The notes under the pieces: model-generated | What the model saw: only the letters and a program-made list of their open reading frames with translations | Databases searched by the model: none | Told to the model about the DNA's origin: nothing | Shown here: positions 1-8,209 of the stretch, one piece after another | Position numbering within the stretch: the stretch's first letter is position 1 | Layout of the letters: each line of letters starts with the position of its first letter | Made by a program: the position numbers and the translations under genes | Origin: Candidatus Izemoplasmatales bacterium | Lineage (GTDB): Bacteria; Bacillota_I; Bacilli_A; Izemoplasmatales; Hujiaoplasmataceae | Length of the DNA stretch: 64,000 nt | Assembly: GCA_028698875.1 (NCBI GenBank) | Contig: JAQVVR010000004.1 | Coordinates: 16,065-80,064, forward strand | Reading direction: 5' to 3'

Positions 1-7
1 CGCATCT

Positions 8-1186
8 TTGGGAAAAGAAATCCTAAAAATATTTAACGATCATGGATATGAAGCTTATTTTGTCGGCGGATATGTTCGTGATTTTTTGCTAGGAATTGCA
101 TCTAAAGATATTGATATTGCGACATCCGCCACTCCAGATCAGGTTGCATCATTATTTGAAAACACGAAGGAAACTGGTTTAAAATTTGGCACGGTGACTG
201 TCATCCATCATAATTTTGCCTTTGAGGTAACCACGTTTCGCGCTGATGGAAAATATGCCGATAGTCGACATCCGGTTAGTGTTAAGTTTTCACAAACATT
301 AGCGGATGATTTAGTCCGTCGTGATTTTACCATCAATGCTTTGGCGATGGATATAAACGGAAAAATATATGATTTTTGTGATGGATTATCCGATCTCAAG
401 AATAAACAAATACGCGCGGTTGGTGATCCTAATATTCGCTTTAAAGAAGATGCATTAAGAATTTTACGGGCCTTCCGATTTGTTGCCAAATTGGATTTTC
501 AGATTGAAGAGAATACCTGGAATCAGCTTGTCAGAAATTTTGATTTGCTAAAGAACATTTCGATTGAACGAATTATGCAAGAAATCAAAGCCATCAATGG
601 TAACCCTTTTTCAACCAAGGCTTTTAAGTTGTTAGAAAAAGCGAATATTATTACCATTTTTCCTGATTTGGCCAAAGGCATTGCTTTAATTGGTTCTTTG
701 CCCTCTAATCCATTCAATTACTATCAGTTCTATGCTCTTTGTTTTTATCTTAATGGCGGCGAAATTGCCGATAAATGGCGTTTTTCCAATAAAGAACGCA
801 CGGTAATATCTCAACTAATTGATATCGTTTCCGTTACTGAAAATGACCATTTCCAAGTGGAATTAGTCTATGCTTATGGAGCGGATATGTGTCGGTATGC
901 TAATGGTATTCTCAGCGTTATTCGGGTTGGATTTGATGAAGATGCATTAATCCAAGATATTGATATGAAATTACCGATTCATAAAGTATGCGATCTGAAA
1001 TTCAAGGGTCAAGACATCATTGCTATTGCCAAAATAAATGATGCTAGTATAATTGGAGAAATTATCAGTGATTTGGTTTTGATGGTCATCACTAACCAAT
1101 TACCAAACGAATATCAAGCACTACGAACATACGCTCTTAATCGTATTGCCAATCTCGACTGTAAGGAAGTGAATCATGATCAATGA
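8..1186 (+). CDS. cca: CCA tRNA nucleotidyltransferase (5' end probably outside window)
   Basis: Adds or repairs the 3'-terminal CCA of tRNAs in the cytoplasm (class II nucleotidyltransferase, poly(A) polymerase family). Visible motifs: the head-domain signature FVGGYVRDFLLG near residue 18 with the metal-binding DIDIAT about 16 residues later, the RRDFTINALAMD motif near residue 103, and the EDALRILRAFRF neck motif near residue 145. The first in-frame start in the window is TTG at position 8, but the frame stays open to the window edge and only about 17 residues precede FVGG, so the true start may lie a few codons upstream. The stop overlaps the next start by 11 bases, so it is translationally coupled to pulA. 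Confidence 0.9.
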   Translation: MGKEILKIFNDHGYEAYFVGGYVRDFLLGIASKDIDIATSATPDQVASLFENTKETGLKFGTVTVIHHNFAFEVTTFRADGKYADSRHPVSVKFSQTLADDLVRRDFTINALAMDINGKIYDFCDGLSDLKNKQIRAVGDPNIRFKEDALRILRAFRFVAKLDFQIEENTWNQLVRNFDLLKNISIERIMQEIKAINGNPFSTKAFKLLEKANIITIFPDLAKGIALIGSLPSNPFNYYQFYALCFYLNGGEIADKWRFSNKERTVISQLIDIVSVTENDHFQVELVYAYGADMCRYANGILSVIRVGFDEDALIQDIDMKLPIHKVCDLKFKGQDIIAIAKINDASIIGEIISDLVLMVITNQLPNEYQALRTYALNRIANLDCKEVNHDQ

Positions 1187-3263
1187 TTATTTTTACCCAT
1201 ACTTAGATGATTTCGATGAATTGACTATCATCGTTCCTCTTTCTAATTATCGCGACGATAACACCTACTGGTTGATGGAAAAAGACGAAAAGATTGCACT
1301 TACAATCAGGGAAAAGGACACTTTATCCGCTGAAATCAAACTTGTTTGCTCATTTTCGGCTTTAGTATATTTAGAGAATAATTATTTTGTGGTTGACTCA
1401 TATGGCAACCAAGGTGAAGTAAAAACCGGAAAAATTGTCCGAACGGACATGTTTGACCGGTTGTATGCATATGAAAGAAATGATTTGGGTGTCAGTTACT
1501 CGCAAAACAATACGATTTTTAAGATATGGTCACCCGCAGCGAAGCACATCGAACTAGAAATTACCGATAAGAACAATGAAATAATTCTTTCTGAAATGAC
1601 ATATCAAAGTCAAGGGGTATGGAAAGCAACGATTAATGGCGATCTCGAAGGAAAAAGATACCGTTACTTTGTCAAAACCAACGGTAAAGAACAGATGCTT
1701 GTTGACCCATACGCTATTGCCTGTTCTGCCAATGCAGAATACGGGTATATTGTTGATCAGACCAAATTTATGCCGATGATTCACAAGACCACTTTTTCGG
1801 GAAACCCGCTGGAAGCGATCATATATGAAGTAAGTGTTCGTGATTTTACCAGTGATAGCAGTATCGCAGTTAATAACCCGTGTAAATATAAGGGGTTTGT
1901 TGAAAAAGGCATTACCACACCAAAAGGGCATTTGGCGGGTATTGATTATCTAAAGCAACTGGGAATTACTCACGTTCAACTGATGCCAATCTTTGATTAT
2001 GCTGGTATAGATGAAAATAATCCCCAGTTTGGATATAACTGGGGATATAATCCCCGACAATTGCTCATTCCATCTGGAGCCTATGCTCAAGATCCTAATG
2101 ATCCCTATTCGCGAATCAACGAACTACGCATTTTAATTGATGAGTTACATCGGGAAAACATCAATATCGTCATGGATATCGTGTTTAATCATTTATTTGA
2201 TCGGACCACGAGCAATTTAGAAAAATTAGTTCCCGGATATGCTTTCCGGGTTGATAATCAAGGAATAGGCACCAATTTTTCGGGATGTTTCAATGATCTT
2301 GCTACAGAAAGAAGAATGGTTCATAAATTAATCATCGATACCGTATTATGGTGGGCAAAAACCTATAAAATTGATGGTTTTCGTTTCGATCTCATGGGTT
2401 TGATTGACGTTGATACAATGAATGAAGTTAGGCAAAAACTATCCGAATATGATCCCCATATTATCATATATGGTGAAGGGTGGAAAATGCATCCTGGTAC
2501 ACTTTCCAATCAGTTGGCAAGTTATGACAATGACCGAGTTGCTGATTCTATCGGCTTCTTTAATGACACGTTCCGCGACACTATTAAAGGTAATGTCTTT
2601 GAACCAATGAGCAAAGGATTTTCAATGGGAAATTGTACCGATATCAATACAATCAGGGAATTATTGCTTGGCAGTTGGCGAAACCATTTTAAGTTCGCTA
2701 ATTCTTCCCAGTCGGTAAACTTTGTTGAATGCCATGATAATCAAACGTTTTTTGATCAAGCGATGGCAATCAGTAATGATGAAAAACTGGTTAAAAAACA
2801 ACAGAAACTAGCCACTTCAATTACCATACTGGCTCAGGGAATTCCGTTTTTACATTCGGGTCAAGAGTTTTACCGCACTAAACATGGAGTTCGCGATTCA
2901 TATCGTTGTGGTGATATTGTTAACCATTTTGATTGGACTAGACTTGACGAAAACTACGATGATATTATTTATTTACACCACTTGATTACCATTAGAAAAT
3001 CAAATCCGGGGTTTAATATTAAAACGGTCTCAGTTCTGAATCAAGGCATTGAAGTCATGCCAACGGCTACGAAAACAGTGATATATTGGCTGAAATCAGA
3101 TCGTTTATATATCATTTTCAAGCCAGAAATGGAAGCGGAAACGTTAGTTATCCCTGAAGGTTATTTATTAGTTTTGGCATCCACCAATTGTTTCAGCACT
3201 TCCAATAATAGCATTTATATTTTACAAGATATCGGCACATATGTCTTTCAAAACAAAGGATGA
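1176..3263 (+). CDS. pulA: Type I pullulanase (glycogen/maltodextrin debranching, GH13)
   Basis: Hydrolyses alpha-1,6 branch points of pullulan, glycogen or limit dextrins. No signal peptide is visible, so it is probably cytoplasmic. An N-terminal part with a CBM48-like region (about residues 95-190) precedes the GH13 barrel. The pullulanase signature YNWGYNP lies near residue 287. The four conserved regions are visible: DIVFNH (about 334), GFRFDLMG with the nucleophile Asp (about 401), YGEGW with the acid/base Glu (about 432), and VECHDNQ (about 517). Length of 695 aa is normal for bacterial type I enzymes. It overlaps cca upstream and the YhaM-like gene downstream (ATGA overlap), so the three form one operon. 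Confidence 0.93.
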   Translation: MINDYFYPYLDDFDELTIIVPLSNYRDDNTYWLMEKDEKIALTIREKDTLSAEIKLVCSFSALVYLENNYFVVDSYGNQGEVKTGKIVRTDMFDRLYAYERNDLGVSYSQNNTIFKIWSPAAKHIELEITDKNNEIILSEMTYQSQGVWKATINGDLEGKRYRYFVKTNGKEQMLVDPYAIACSANAEYGYIVDQTKFMPMIHKTTFSGNPLEAIIYEVSVRDFTSDSSIAVNNPCKYKGFVEKGITTPKGHLAGIDYLKQLGITHVQLMPIFDYAGIDENNPQFGYNWGYNPRQLLIPSGAYAQDPNDPYSRINELRILIDELHRENINIVMDIVFNHLFDRTTSNLEKLVPGYAFRVDNQGIGTNFSGCFNDLATERRMVHKLIIDTVLWWAKTYKIDGFRFDLMGLIDVDTMNEVRQKLSEYDPHIIIYGEGWKMHPGTLSNQLASYDNDRVADSIGFFNDTFRDTIKGNVFEPMSKGFSMGNCTDINTIRELLLGSWRNHFKFANSSQSVNFVECHDNQTFFDQAMAISNDEKLVKKQQKLATSITILAQGIPFLHSGQEFYRTKHGVRDSYRCGDIVNHFDWTRLDENYDDIIYLHHLITIRKSNPGFNIKTVSVLNQGIEVMPTATKTVIYWLKSDRLYIIFKPEMEAETLVIPEGYLLVLASTNCFSTSNNSIYILQDIGTYVFQNKG

Positions 3264-4195
3264 TTATAGTGAATTTCGAAGTCAATCAAGAAGTTAATTT
3301 TTTCGGTAGGATCGACCAAGTGAATGCCTCTTCTTATGATTCATATGCATGCAATGTTACTTGTGAGGATCAGGACAAAGTAATTGTCAGAATTCCTGAA
3401 AATGACGAAGTATCCCTCAATAAAATCTATTATTTTGAAACCATCGCCGTCAATTTTAAGGATCGAATTCATCTTCAAGCTTCCAAATATGAGCCTATAA
3501 GTACCATGGAACTTCCGGAAGTGATCAAGGTAAGACTCATGCATGCATTTTACGAGTATGCCCCTTTTGATGTCACCGAAGCCCGGAAATTTATTGAAAC
3601 CAAAATTGCTAACCTTCAAGCCGCTGATATAAAAAAAATCACAGAAACAATTTACCAAAAATTTCAAGTTGATTTCTATTTATACCCAGCAGCGACAAAA
3701 TTTCATCATGCATACATATCTGGATTAGCATACCATACTTTTTCTATGCTAAAACTAGCAGAAGGATTTATCAATGTTTATCCATTCTTAAACGAAGATC
3801 TCATCTATGCCGGTATCATTTTGCACGATGTTACTAAGATCATCGAGTTCGATTCTTATGAAGGCAGTGAATACACAGTAAAAGGGCGATTGATTGGACA
3901 TATTACGTTGGGATCATATGAAATCGCTTTAGCTGCTCGCGATTTAGGATTAGAATCCTCCGAGGCGGCCTTGATGTTAGAACATATCGTCTTGTCTCAC
4001 CATTATTATGGTAATTTTGGCAGTCCCAAAAAGCCAAACACTGCTGAGGCCTTGGTTATCCATTTCATTGACGATATCGACTCTAAGGTTTGTGTTTTAG
4101 GTGAGGAATTGAATAAGATAAAAATCGGCGATTTCACCACCTCGATTTCGATTCTTGACAAAGAAAGATACTATAAGCATAAATTCTCAAAATAA
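3260..4195 (+). CDS. yhaM: YhaM-family 3'-5' exoribonuclease (OB fold + HD domain)
   Basis: Resembles YhaM/CBF1-type exoribonucleases, which trim RNA or DNA 3' ends using a metal-dependent HD domain. The N-terminal ~90 residues are a small beta-rich segment consistent with an OB fold. Residues ~155-290 carry the HD pattern: KFHHAYISGLAYHT, then GIILHDVTKI with the HD pair, then MLEHIVLSHHYY. Length of 311 aa fits the family (about 314 aa in Bacillus). It starts at ATG 3260 within the stop of pulA (4-base overlap). A strong rho-independent terminator follows directly. The assignment is by motif only. Confidence 0.85.
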   Translation: MIIVNFEVNQEVNFFGRIDQVNASSYDSYACNVTCEDQDKVIVRIPENDEVSLNKIYYFETIAVNFKDRIHLQASKYEPISTMELPEVIKVRLMHAFYEYAPFDVTEARKFIETKIANLQAADIKKITETIYQKFQVDFYLYPAATKFHHAYISGLAYHTFSMLKLAEGFINVYPFLNEDLIYAGIILHDVTKIIEFDSYEGSEYTVKGRLIGHITLGSYEIALAARDLGLESSEAALMLEHIVLSHHYYGNFGSPKKPNTAEALVIHFIDDIDSKVCVLGEELNKIKIGDFTTSISILDKERYYKHKFSK

Positions 4196-4200
4196 TTATA

Positions 4201-4226
4201 AGCACTCCATAGGGAGTGTTTTTTTT
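4201..4226 (+). terminator. Rho-independent terminator of the cca-pulA-yhaM operon
   Basis: A 6-bp stem CACTCC/GGAGTG with a 4-base loop ATAG is followed by eight Ts. It begins six bases after the yhaM-like stop codon. Confidence 0.85.
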
Positions 4227-4228
4227 AC

Positions 4229-4256
4229 AAAAAAAAGACCGCAGGTTAGCGGTCTT
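4229..4256 (-). terminator. Terminator of the minus-strand PrsA-like gene
   Basis: On the minus strand AAGACCGC pairs with GCGGTCTT (8 bp, 6-base loop), followed by a run of Ts. It sits between the convergent gene ends and just after the stop of the minus-strand gene. Confidence 0.85.
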
Positions 4257-4266
4257 GGATGATTTA

Positions 4267-7200
4267 TTAATCTAAATTGTATTTACCGAATAAAGCATTG
4301 TAATAGGTGTTTTTTACTTCAATTAATAAAGCTTGTAACTGAGCTGATGTTTTTTCATTATAATCGCTAGTAAAGAATGTCCCTGATGCTAAGCGATTAG
4401 CCATCTGAACGTTGATGGTTCCAACAACATAGGCTTCCGAGATTATATCATCAATATAGAAAGCTAAAGCAGTAGATAGAGTTGCTGGAATTTCAGGAAC
4501 AACGATTCCGTTGTCTGCTAAGGATGCTAAAACACTTTCATCGGTTAAATCGTATGCGGATTTCAAAAAGAAGTATAAAGCATATTGCGCCATCTGATTG
4601 TCAGTAGGCATACCATTTGTATTATACAGCAAATTGGAGGCATCGACAGTTGTACAGATTGCTGAATACTGATCGTAATAATCACCCTTAGTAGCCAATA
4701 TCAGGTGCAATCCATATACAGTTGGAACCAATGGACTATATAATTGGGTCTTATCAGCGTTTTGAGCCAGGTGGTATGTGTCATAAAGAGCCGATAAGGC
4801 TTCTACAAATGCTGGGACATAAGTGTCTTTTACACCATAATCGCCAGTATATTCAAGAGAATGAGTGATAGTGGTACTGTCATCGCCCTCCTCTTCAGTA
4901 TTCAAATCTTCAGTCATTAAACAAAAACCGTATTGCTTGAAGCGTCCCCAAGTCGCATCGTCACGAGTAGCATTGTTATATTCAGCAATCAGAGTAGTAA
5001 ATGTATTATCTTCATTTTCGGCTAAGTAAGCATTAATTTGGGTTTCAAAATCCGCAATCCGAGGATAGAAGACATTGGTTTTGTCATCGGCAGACATAGA
5101 AGCAAGGTACGCATCATAATCATCGGGAGAACCGTTTTCATCACGATCAATATAGATGATCATGTGAGTTACAAAAAGACTAAAATAGTTATCGTAGTAA
5201 TCTTGAACGGTTTCCTTAATCATTGTAAGGAAATCGTATTGAGTGAGAAATTCGTCAATGATATATGGTTGAATTTCGCCTTCGACGAAATATTTAAGTA
5301 ATTCTTCTTCGTTCCGAGCCCCGTATTGAGCGAAGGAATATTTACCAAATGAATCATAGAAATTATACGATGGATAATATGTATCATAAAAGGCTTTGTA
5401 ATTAGTATAAAGGGTTTTGGCACTGGAAACAGATTCATACATTTCATCCATACGGGAGGAATTATTGTTAAGAAGATTGGTTTCAGTTCCGAAAATCGGT
5501 TCAAAATATTCAGAATAAATCAGTTCTTTAAATTGAGAAGCATATAAAACATATAAAGCTGCATTCTTATCAACACAATATGTAAAGAGCATATCGGCTG
5601 ATACTACATAATCTTCAGTAACTCCATCGGCGCCATTTCTAACTGGATAACCAGTAATGCTACCAACGGATGTCCGATGGCCTTTGGCCTCTGATTGAAA
5701 GTCGGAATATAGATCGTTTGTGTCAAGCGAAGACAAAGTCGATTCGTAGCCCAAGCCAAGATAGTAATCATATATTTTGAAATTGTAAGTAGCTCGAAGA
5801 ATGGCTAATTTCGTATTAATTGTTTTTGCTGAATTAGTCGTATCGGTCAAGAATGCTTCAATTAATGCGTTGTATAAATTATTATAAATAGTGTCATTGA
5901 GTAATATTGATTGGAAAGTTGGCTGATCATCAGCCGGAAGGGTTACCGAACTAGTTGAACCTGAATTGATGATACTGACAATAACACTGCCGTTTCTGGT
6001 AACACCGTTAGCAATAATCTTATAGGTTAAGGTAACGTTTTCGGCAATAGCGCTTGGATAAACAGTAGCCACGTAAACGTTTTTGCCATCGACTTCGGTT
6101 TTGGCATCAGCAACAGTGATTCTTGCAGTTGTGCCCGATGTCCAAGTTATGGCTGCATCATACCAGCCGGTTGCCGGCAGATTGAAATCGGCCACAGCAA
6201 CAGTAGGAATGGATTGAATTAAAGCATTTTCAATTTGATCGAGCATTAATTTGTAAGCATCGACTTTTGTCGGTTGCGTTAACTTGTAAACCAAATAACA
6301 ACTGGTATCATTTGATCCGGTAAAAGATTTATACGTCGATGAATAAGGAACTGCATCTTCACCGGTGATATCTAAAGTCGAAAACATATAGGTTGCTAAA
6401 TTGGTTTGAATTGCTTTCGTGGCAGTATAATTATGATTAAGGAAAACGTTATCGCTAGCAATCAAATCAGCAGCACTACTGGTTTCAAGGATGTCATCGC
6501 GGAAATCGTCATATACATAATTGTACATTTGGATGAAATAATATAAAACTTCTTCATCGGATAAGGCAGTTGAATTATTAACGGTAGTAGTAGTGACATT
6601 TTTAATTTCGGTAAAAAGTTTATTAACAATTAAACCACAGGTATCGGTAACATTGTTGCTATCAGCATCGAATATTTCGCCTTCTTCATCAATAGTGTAG
6701 ATAATGGCATCGAGGCTATCTTTAACAATAATTTGATCTAATTCGTTTTTTAAGACAGTGTAGTAAAACGTATTTGCCGTTTTATAATCTTCAGCAGCAG
6801 TTTTGGTTTCAAACAAAGCCGTAGCATCAATTACAATCAGTGAACTTTCGGAGTTTATGAGATTACCAAATTCGTCAATTTCATATTCTGCCCCTTCAGT
6901 GTCAGTATATATGGAGTTGGTTCCAAGGGTATAAACGATTTCGGCATCGAGATTTAGAATGTTGTCGGCATCATCAAAATAATATGTATCAATGGTTTTC
7001 ATAGCTTCTACAATTGCTTCGTTAGAATCAAGCAATGTTTCGGAAGTGAAGGTATATCCGTTATAGTGAACTAATTTGCCGGAAAGCGTGAGTAAACCAA
7101 ATTTGCGCATAACATCAATAGCATCACTGGTACTATAAAATCTGATTTTTATTGCTTTGATATCTTCAAAATAATTGGTTACATAATCACTGGCCACGTT

Positions 7201-7722
7201 CATATCAGTAACGGCTCCATCAACATCAAGCATATAACGAGTATACGCTTCACGAGCTAACTGAATGATGACATAGGCCTCTTCATTACCAGCATAGCCG
7301 ACTAAGATCATATTTTGTTCAAAACTAGCCTCAAATGTCGTTTTGGTTTCTTCATCGAAATCGGCAATTTTTTGAGTATCTGTTGTGCCGTATTTCAACA
7401 TGTTGATTTTATCCACAATCAGTTGATTATTTTCTGGCAAGGTAATAAAGGCGATATAGTCCTGAAGCAAATGAGAATCAATCATATACAGAAGCTGATC
7501 AATACCATCATTTCCAACGATTTCGTCATATAATTCCTTATTAGTAATTGTATATTTGACGGTTTCATCATCATTGAGTCGTTCGTAAAAGACACCGTTT
7601 GGATCGCTCAAGGCTGGCGTGTTCGTGTTGCCTGTAAGGACGGCAACCAATACGGCAGAGGCGATTACGACGAAGATGACGGAAAAAATAATCACGATTT
7701 TCTTTGTTAGCGGGTTTTTCAT
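4267..7722 (-). CDS. Giant membrane-anchored PrsA/SurA-like protein with inserted surface modules
   Basis: Not an exact match to any family I can name. The N-terminus has a Lys-rich start and one hydrophobic helix (residues ~9-30) without a lipobox Cys, so it is probably membrane-anchored and faces outward. Residues ~35-240 look like a SurA/PrsA N-terminal chaperone region followed by the first part of a parvulin-like domain (IKIRFYSTSDAIDVMRKFG). The C-terminal third has IIYIDRDENG, FTTLIAEYNNATRDDATW, and VYGLHLILATKGD, which resemble the remaining strands of a parvulin domain. Residues ~245-360 hold two copies of a module also found in the giant protein at 8.9-17.6 kb. Residues ~525-600 look like an Ig-like beta domain. 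A shorter lipoprotein paralogue lies at 38.2-40.9 kb and lacks both insertions. A foldase role for secreted proteins is inference. Confidence 0.6.
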   Translation of the reverse strand: MKNPLTKKIVIIFSVIFVVIASAVLVAVLTGNTNTPALSDPNGVFYERLNDDETVKYTITNKELYDEIVGNDGIDQLLYMIDSHLLQDYIAFITLPENNQLIVDKINMLKYGTTDTQKIADFDEETKTTFEASFEQNMILVGYAGNEEAYVIIQLAREAYTRYMLDVDGAVTDMNVASDYVTNYFEDIKAIKIRFYSTSDAIDVMRKFGLLTLSGKLVHYNGYTFTSETLLDSNEAIVEAMKTIDTYYFDDADNILNLDAEIVYTLGTNSIYTDTEGAEYEIDEFGNLINSESSLIVIDATALFETKTAAEDYKTANTFYYTVLKNELDQIIVKDSLDAIIYTIDEEGEIFDADSNNVTDTCGLIVNKLFTEIKNVTTTTVNNSTALSDEEVLYYFIQMYNYVYDDFRDDILETSSAADLIASDNVFLNHNYTATKAIQTNLATYMFSTLDITGEDAVPYSSTYKSFTGSNDTSCYLVYKLTQPTKVDAYKLMLDQIENALIQSIPTVAVADFNLPATGWYDAAITWTSGTTARITVADAKTEVDGKNVYVATVYPSAIAENVTLTYKIIANGVTRNGSVIVSIINSGSTSSVTLPADDQPTFQSILLNDTIYNNLYNALIEAFLTDTTNSAKTINTKLAILRATYNFKIYDYYLGLGYESTLSSLDTNDLYSDFQSEAKGHRTSVGSITGYPVRNGADGVTEDYVVSADMLFTYCVDKNAALYVLYASQFKELIYSEYFEPIFGTETNLLNNNSSRMDEMYESVSSAKTLYTNYKAFYDTYYPSYNFYDSFGKYSFAQYGARNEEELLKYFVEGEIQPYIIDEFLTQYDFLTMIKETVQDYYDNYFSLFVTHMIIYIDRDENGSPDDYDAYLASMSADDKTNVFYPRIADFETQINAYLAENEDNTFTTLIAEYNNATRDDATWGRFKQYGFCLMTEDLNTEEEGDDSTTITHSLEYTGDYGVKDTYVPAFVEALSALYDTYHLAQNADKTQLYSPLVPTVYGLHLILATKGDYYDQYSAICTTVDASNLLYNTNGMPTDNQMAQYALYFFLKSAYDLTDESVLASLADNGIVVPEIPATLSTALAFYIDDIISEAYVVGTINVQMANRLASGTFFTSDYNEKTSAQLQALLIEVKNTYYNALFGKYNLD

Positions 7723-7755
7723 TCAATTCCACTCCTTATCAAATTTGCATTATCT

Positions 7756-7784
7756 ATCATACCATTATTTCTTTTCAAAAACAA
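7756..7784 (-). promoter_or_regulatory. SigA-type promoter of the PrsA-like gene
   Basis: On the minus strand TTGTTT, a 17-base spacer and TATGAT, with an extended -10 TGG directly upstream. The start codon follows ~34 bases downstream with a good AAGGAG ribosome binding site. Confidence 0.6.
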
Positions 7785-7917
7785 CTAAAATATTGTGTAT
7801 ATTTGATGAAGTCAAAGGCTTCGTGGAGATAAAAAATGGCTTTTCCATCAGTTTCCTAAAAAGATTTTTGATTGGACAATAATTCACACGGAGGATTAGG
7901 ATTTTATATATACGTTA
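7785..7917. other. Intergenic stretch without recognised gene
   Basis: This AT-rich spacer separates the divergent promoters of the PrsA-like gene and the riboswitch operon. I see no coding frame with a ribosome binding site and no clear hairpin. Confidence 0.5.
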
Positions 7918-7946
7918 TTGACAAACAAGAAAAATGATTATATAAT
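7918..7946 (+). promoter_or_regulatory. Consensus SigA promoter driving riboswitch A
   Basis: TTGACA at 7918-7923, exactly 17 bases, then TATAAT at 7941-7946. Transcription would start around 7953, just before the aptamer. The second riboswitch has the same perfect promoter at the same distance. Confidence 0.9.
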
Positions 7947-7955
7947 AACCTCGTA

Positions 7956-8029
7956 AATAGCAAAACTAGTGAAAACTAGCGACGCAAAGCTATAGGGCCT
8001 TCGATAATCGATGGTAGCCAGTTGCCGTT
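7956..8029 (+). ncRNA. Cyclic-di-GMP-I (GEMM-I) riboswitch aptamer A
   Basis: Contains the class I c-di-GMP aptamer core in order: AGCAAA at the P1/J1 side, a P2 hairpin CTAGT-GAAA-ACTAG with its GNRA tetraloop, the invariant GACGCAAAGC, GGGCC, a P3 hairpin, GGTAGCCAG, and TTGCC closing P1. P1 can extend as AATAGCAA with TTGCCGTT. The last six bases of that strand also form the 5' arm of the terminator that follows. Ligand-stabilised P1 should therefore prevent termination (predicted ON switch). It precedes a surface-protein/EAL operon, and its near-twin lies at 21890-21963. Confidence 0.88.
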
Positions 8030-8060
8030 ATCTTGTACGAGATGAGGGCGTTTTTTTATT
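8024..8060 (+). terminator. Riboswitch A expression-platform terminator
   Basis: GCCGTTATCTT pairs with GAGATGAGGGC (11 positions, one G-G mismatch, two G-U pairs), loop GTAC, followed by seven Ts. The 5' arm overlaps the 3' strand of aptamer P1, giving mutually exclusive folds. Confidence 0.85.
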
Positions 8061-8083
8061 TCTTGAGACAAAACTGTCAAGAA
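8060..8083 (+). other. Hairpin between the two leader terminators
   Basis: TTCTT, a GA bulge, GACA, loop AAAC, TGTC and AAGAA form a 9-bp bulged hairpin in the leader. It has no T-run of its own. Confidence 0.5.
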
Positions 8084-8095
8084 GAGAAAACGATC

Positions 8096-8122
8096 TTCCT
8101 TATAAAGATAAGGGCTTTTTTA
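8096..8122 (+). terminator. Second leader terminator downstream of riboswitch A
   Basis: CCTTAT/ATAAGG with loop AAAG, followed after GC by six Ts. It lies ~45 bases after the riboswitch terminator and ~90 bases before the first gene, so read-through transcripts meet a second possible stop. Confidence 0.65.
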
Positions 8123-8143
8123 TTAATATTAACTGATATCCGT

Positions 8144-8172
8144 TTGCTTGAATCCAACTTATTTTGTACAAT
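8144..8172 (+). promoter_or_regulatory. Possible riboswitch-independent promoter
   Basis: TTGCTT, 17 bases, TACAAT downstream of both leader terminators. It would give a short leader ending at the start codon 8210. The -35 is weak; functional use is inferred. Confidence 0.4.
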
Positions 8173-8209
8173 AAAAGTATATAACTATCGGAAAGCGAGA
8201 TGATTATAG

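Noticed and set aside
7785..7917. Small gene in the divergent intergenic region (frame 7619-7882)
   Set aside because: The frame runs antisense through the start of the PrsA-like gene and has no ribosome binding site.
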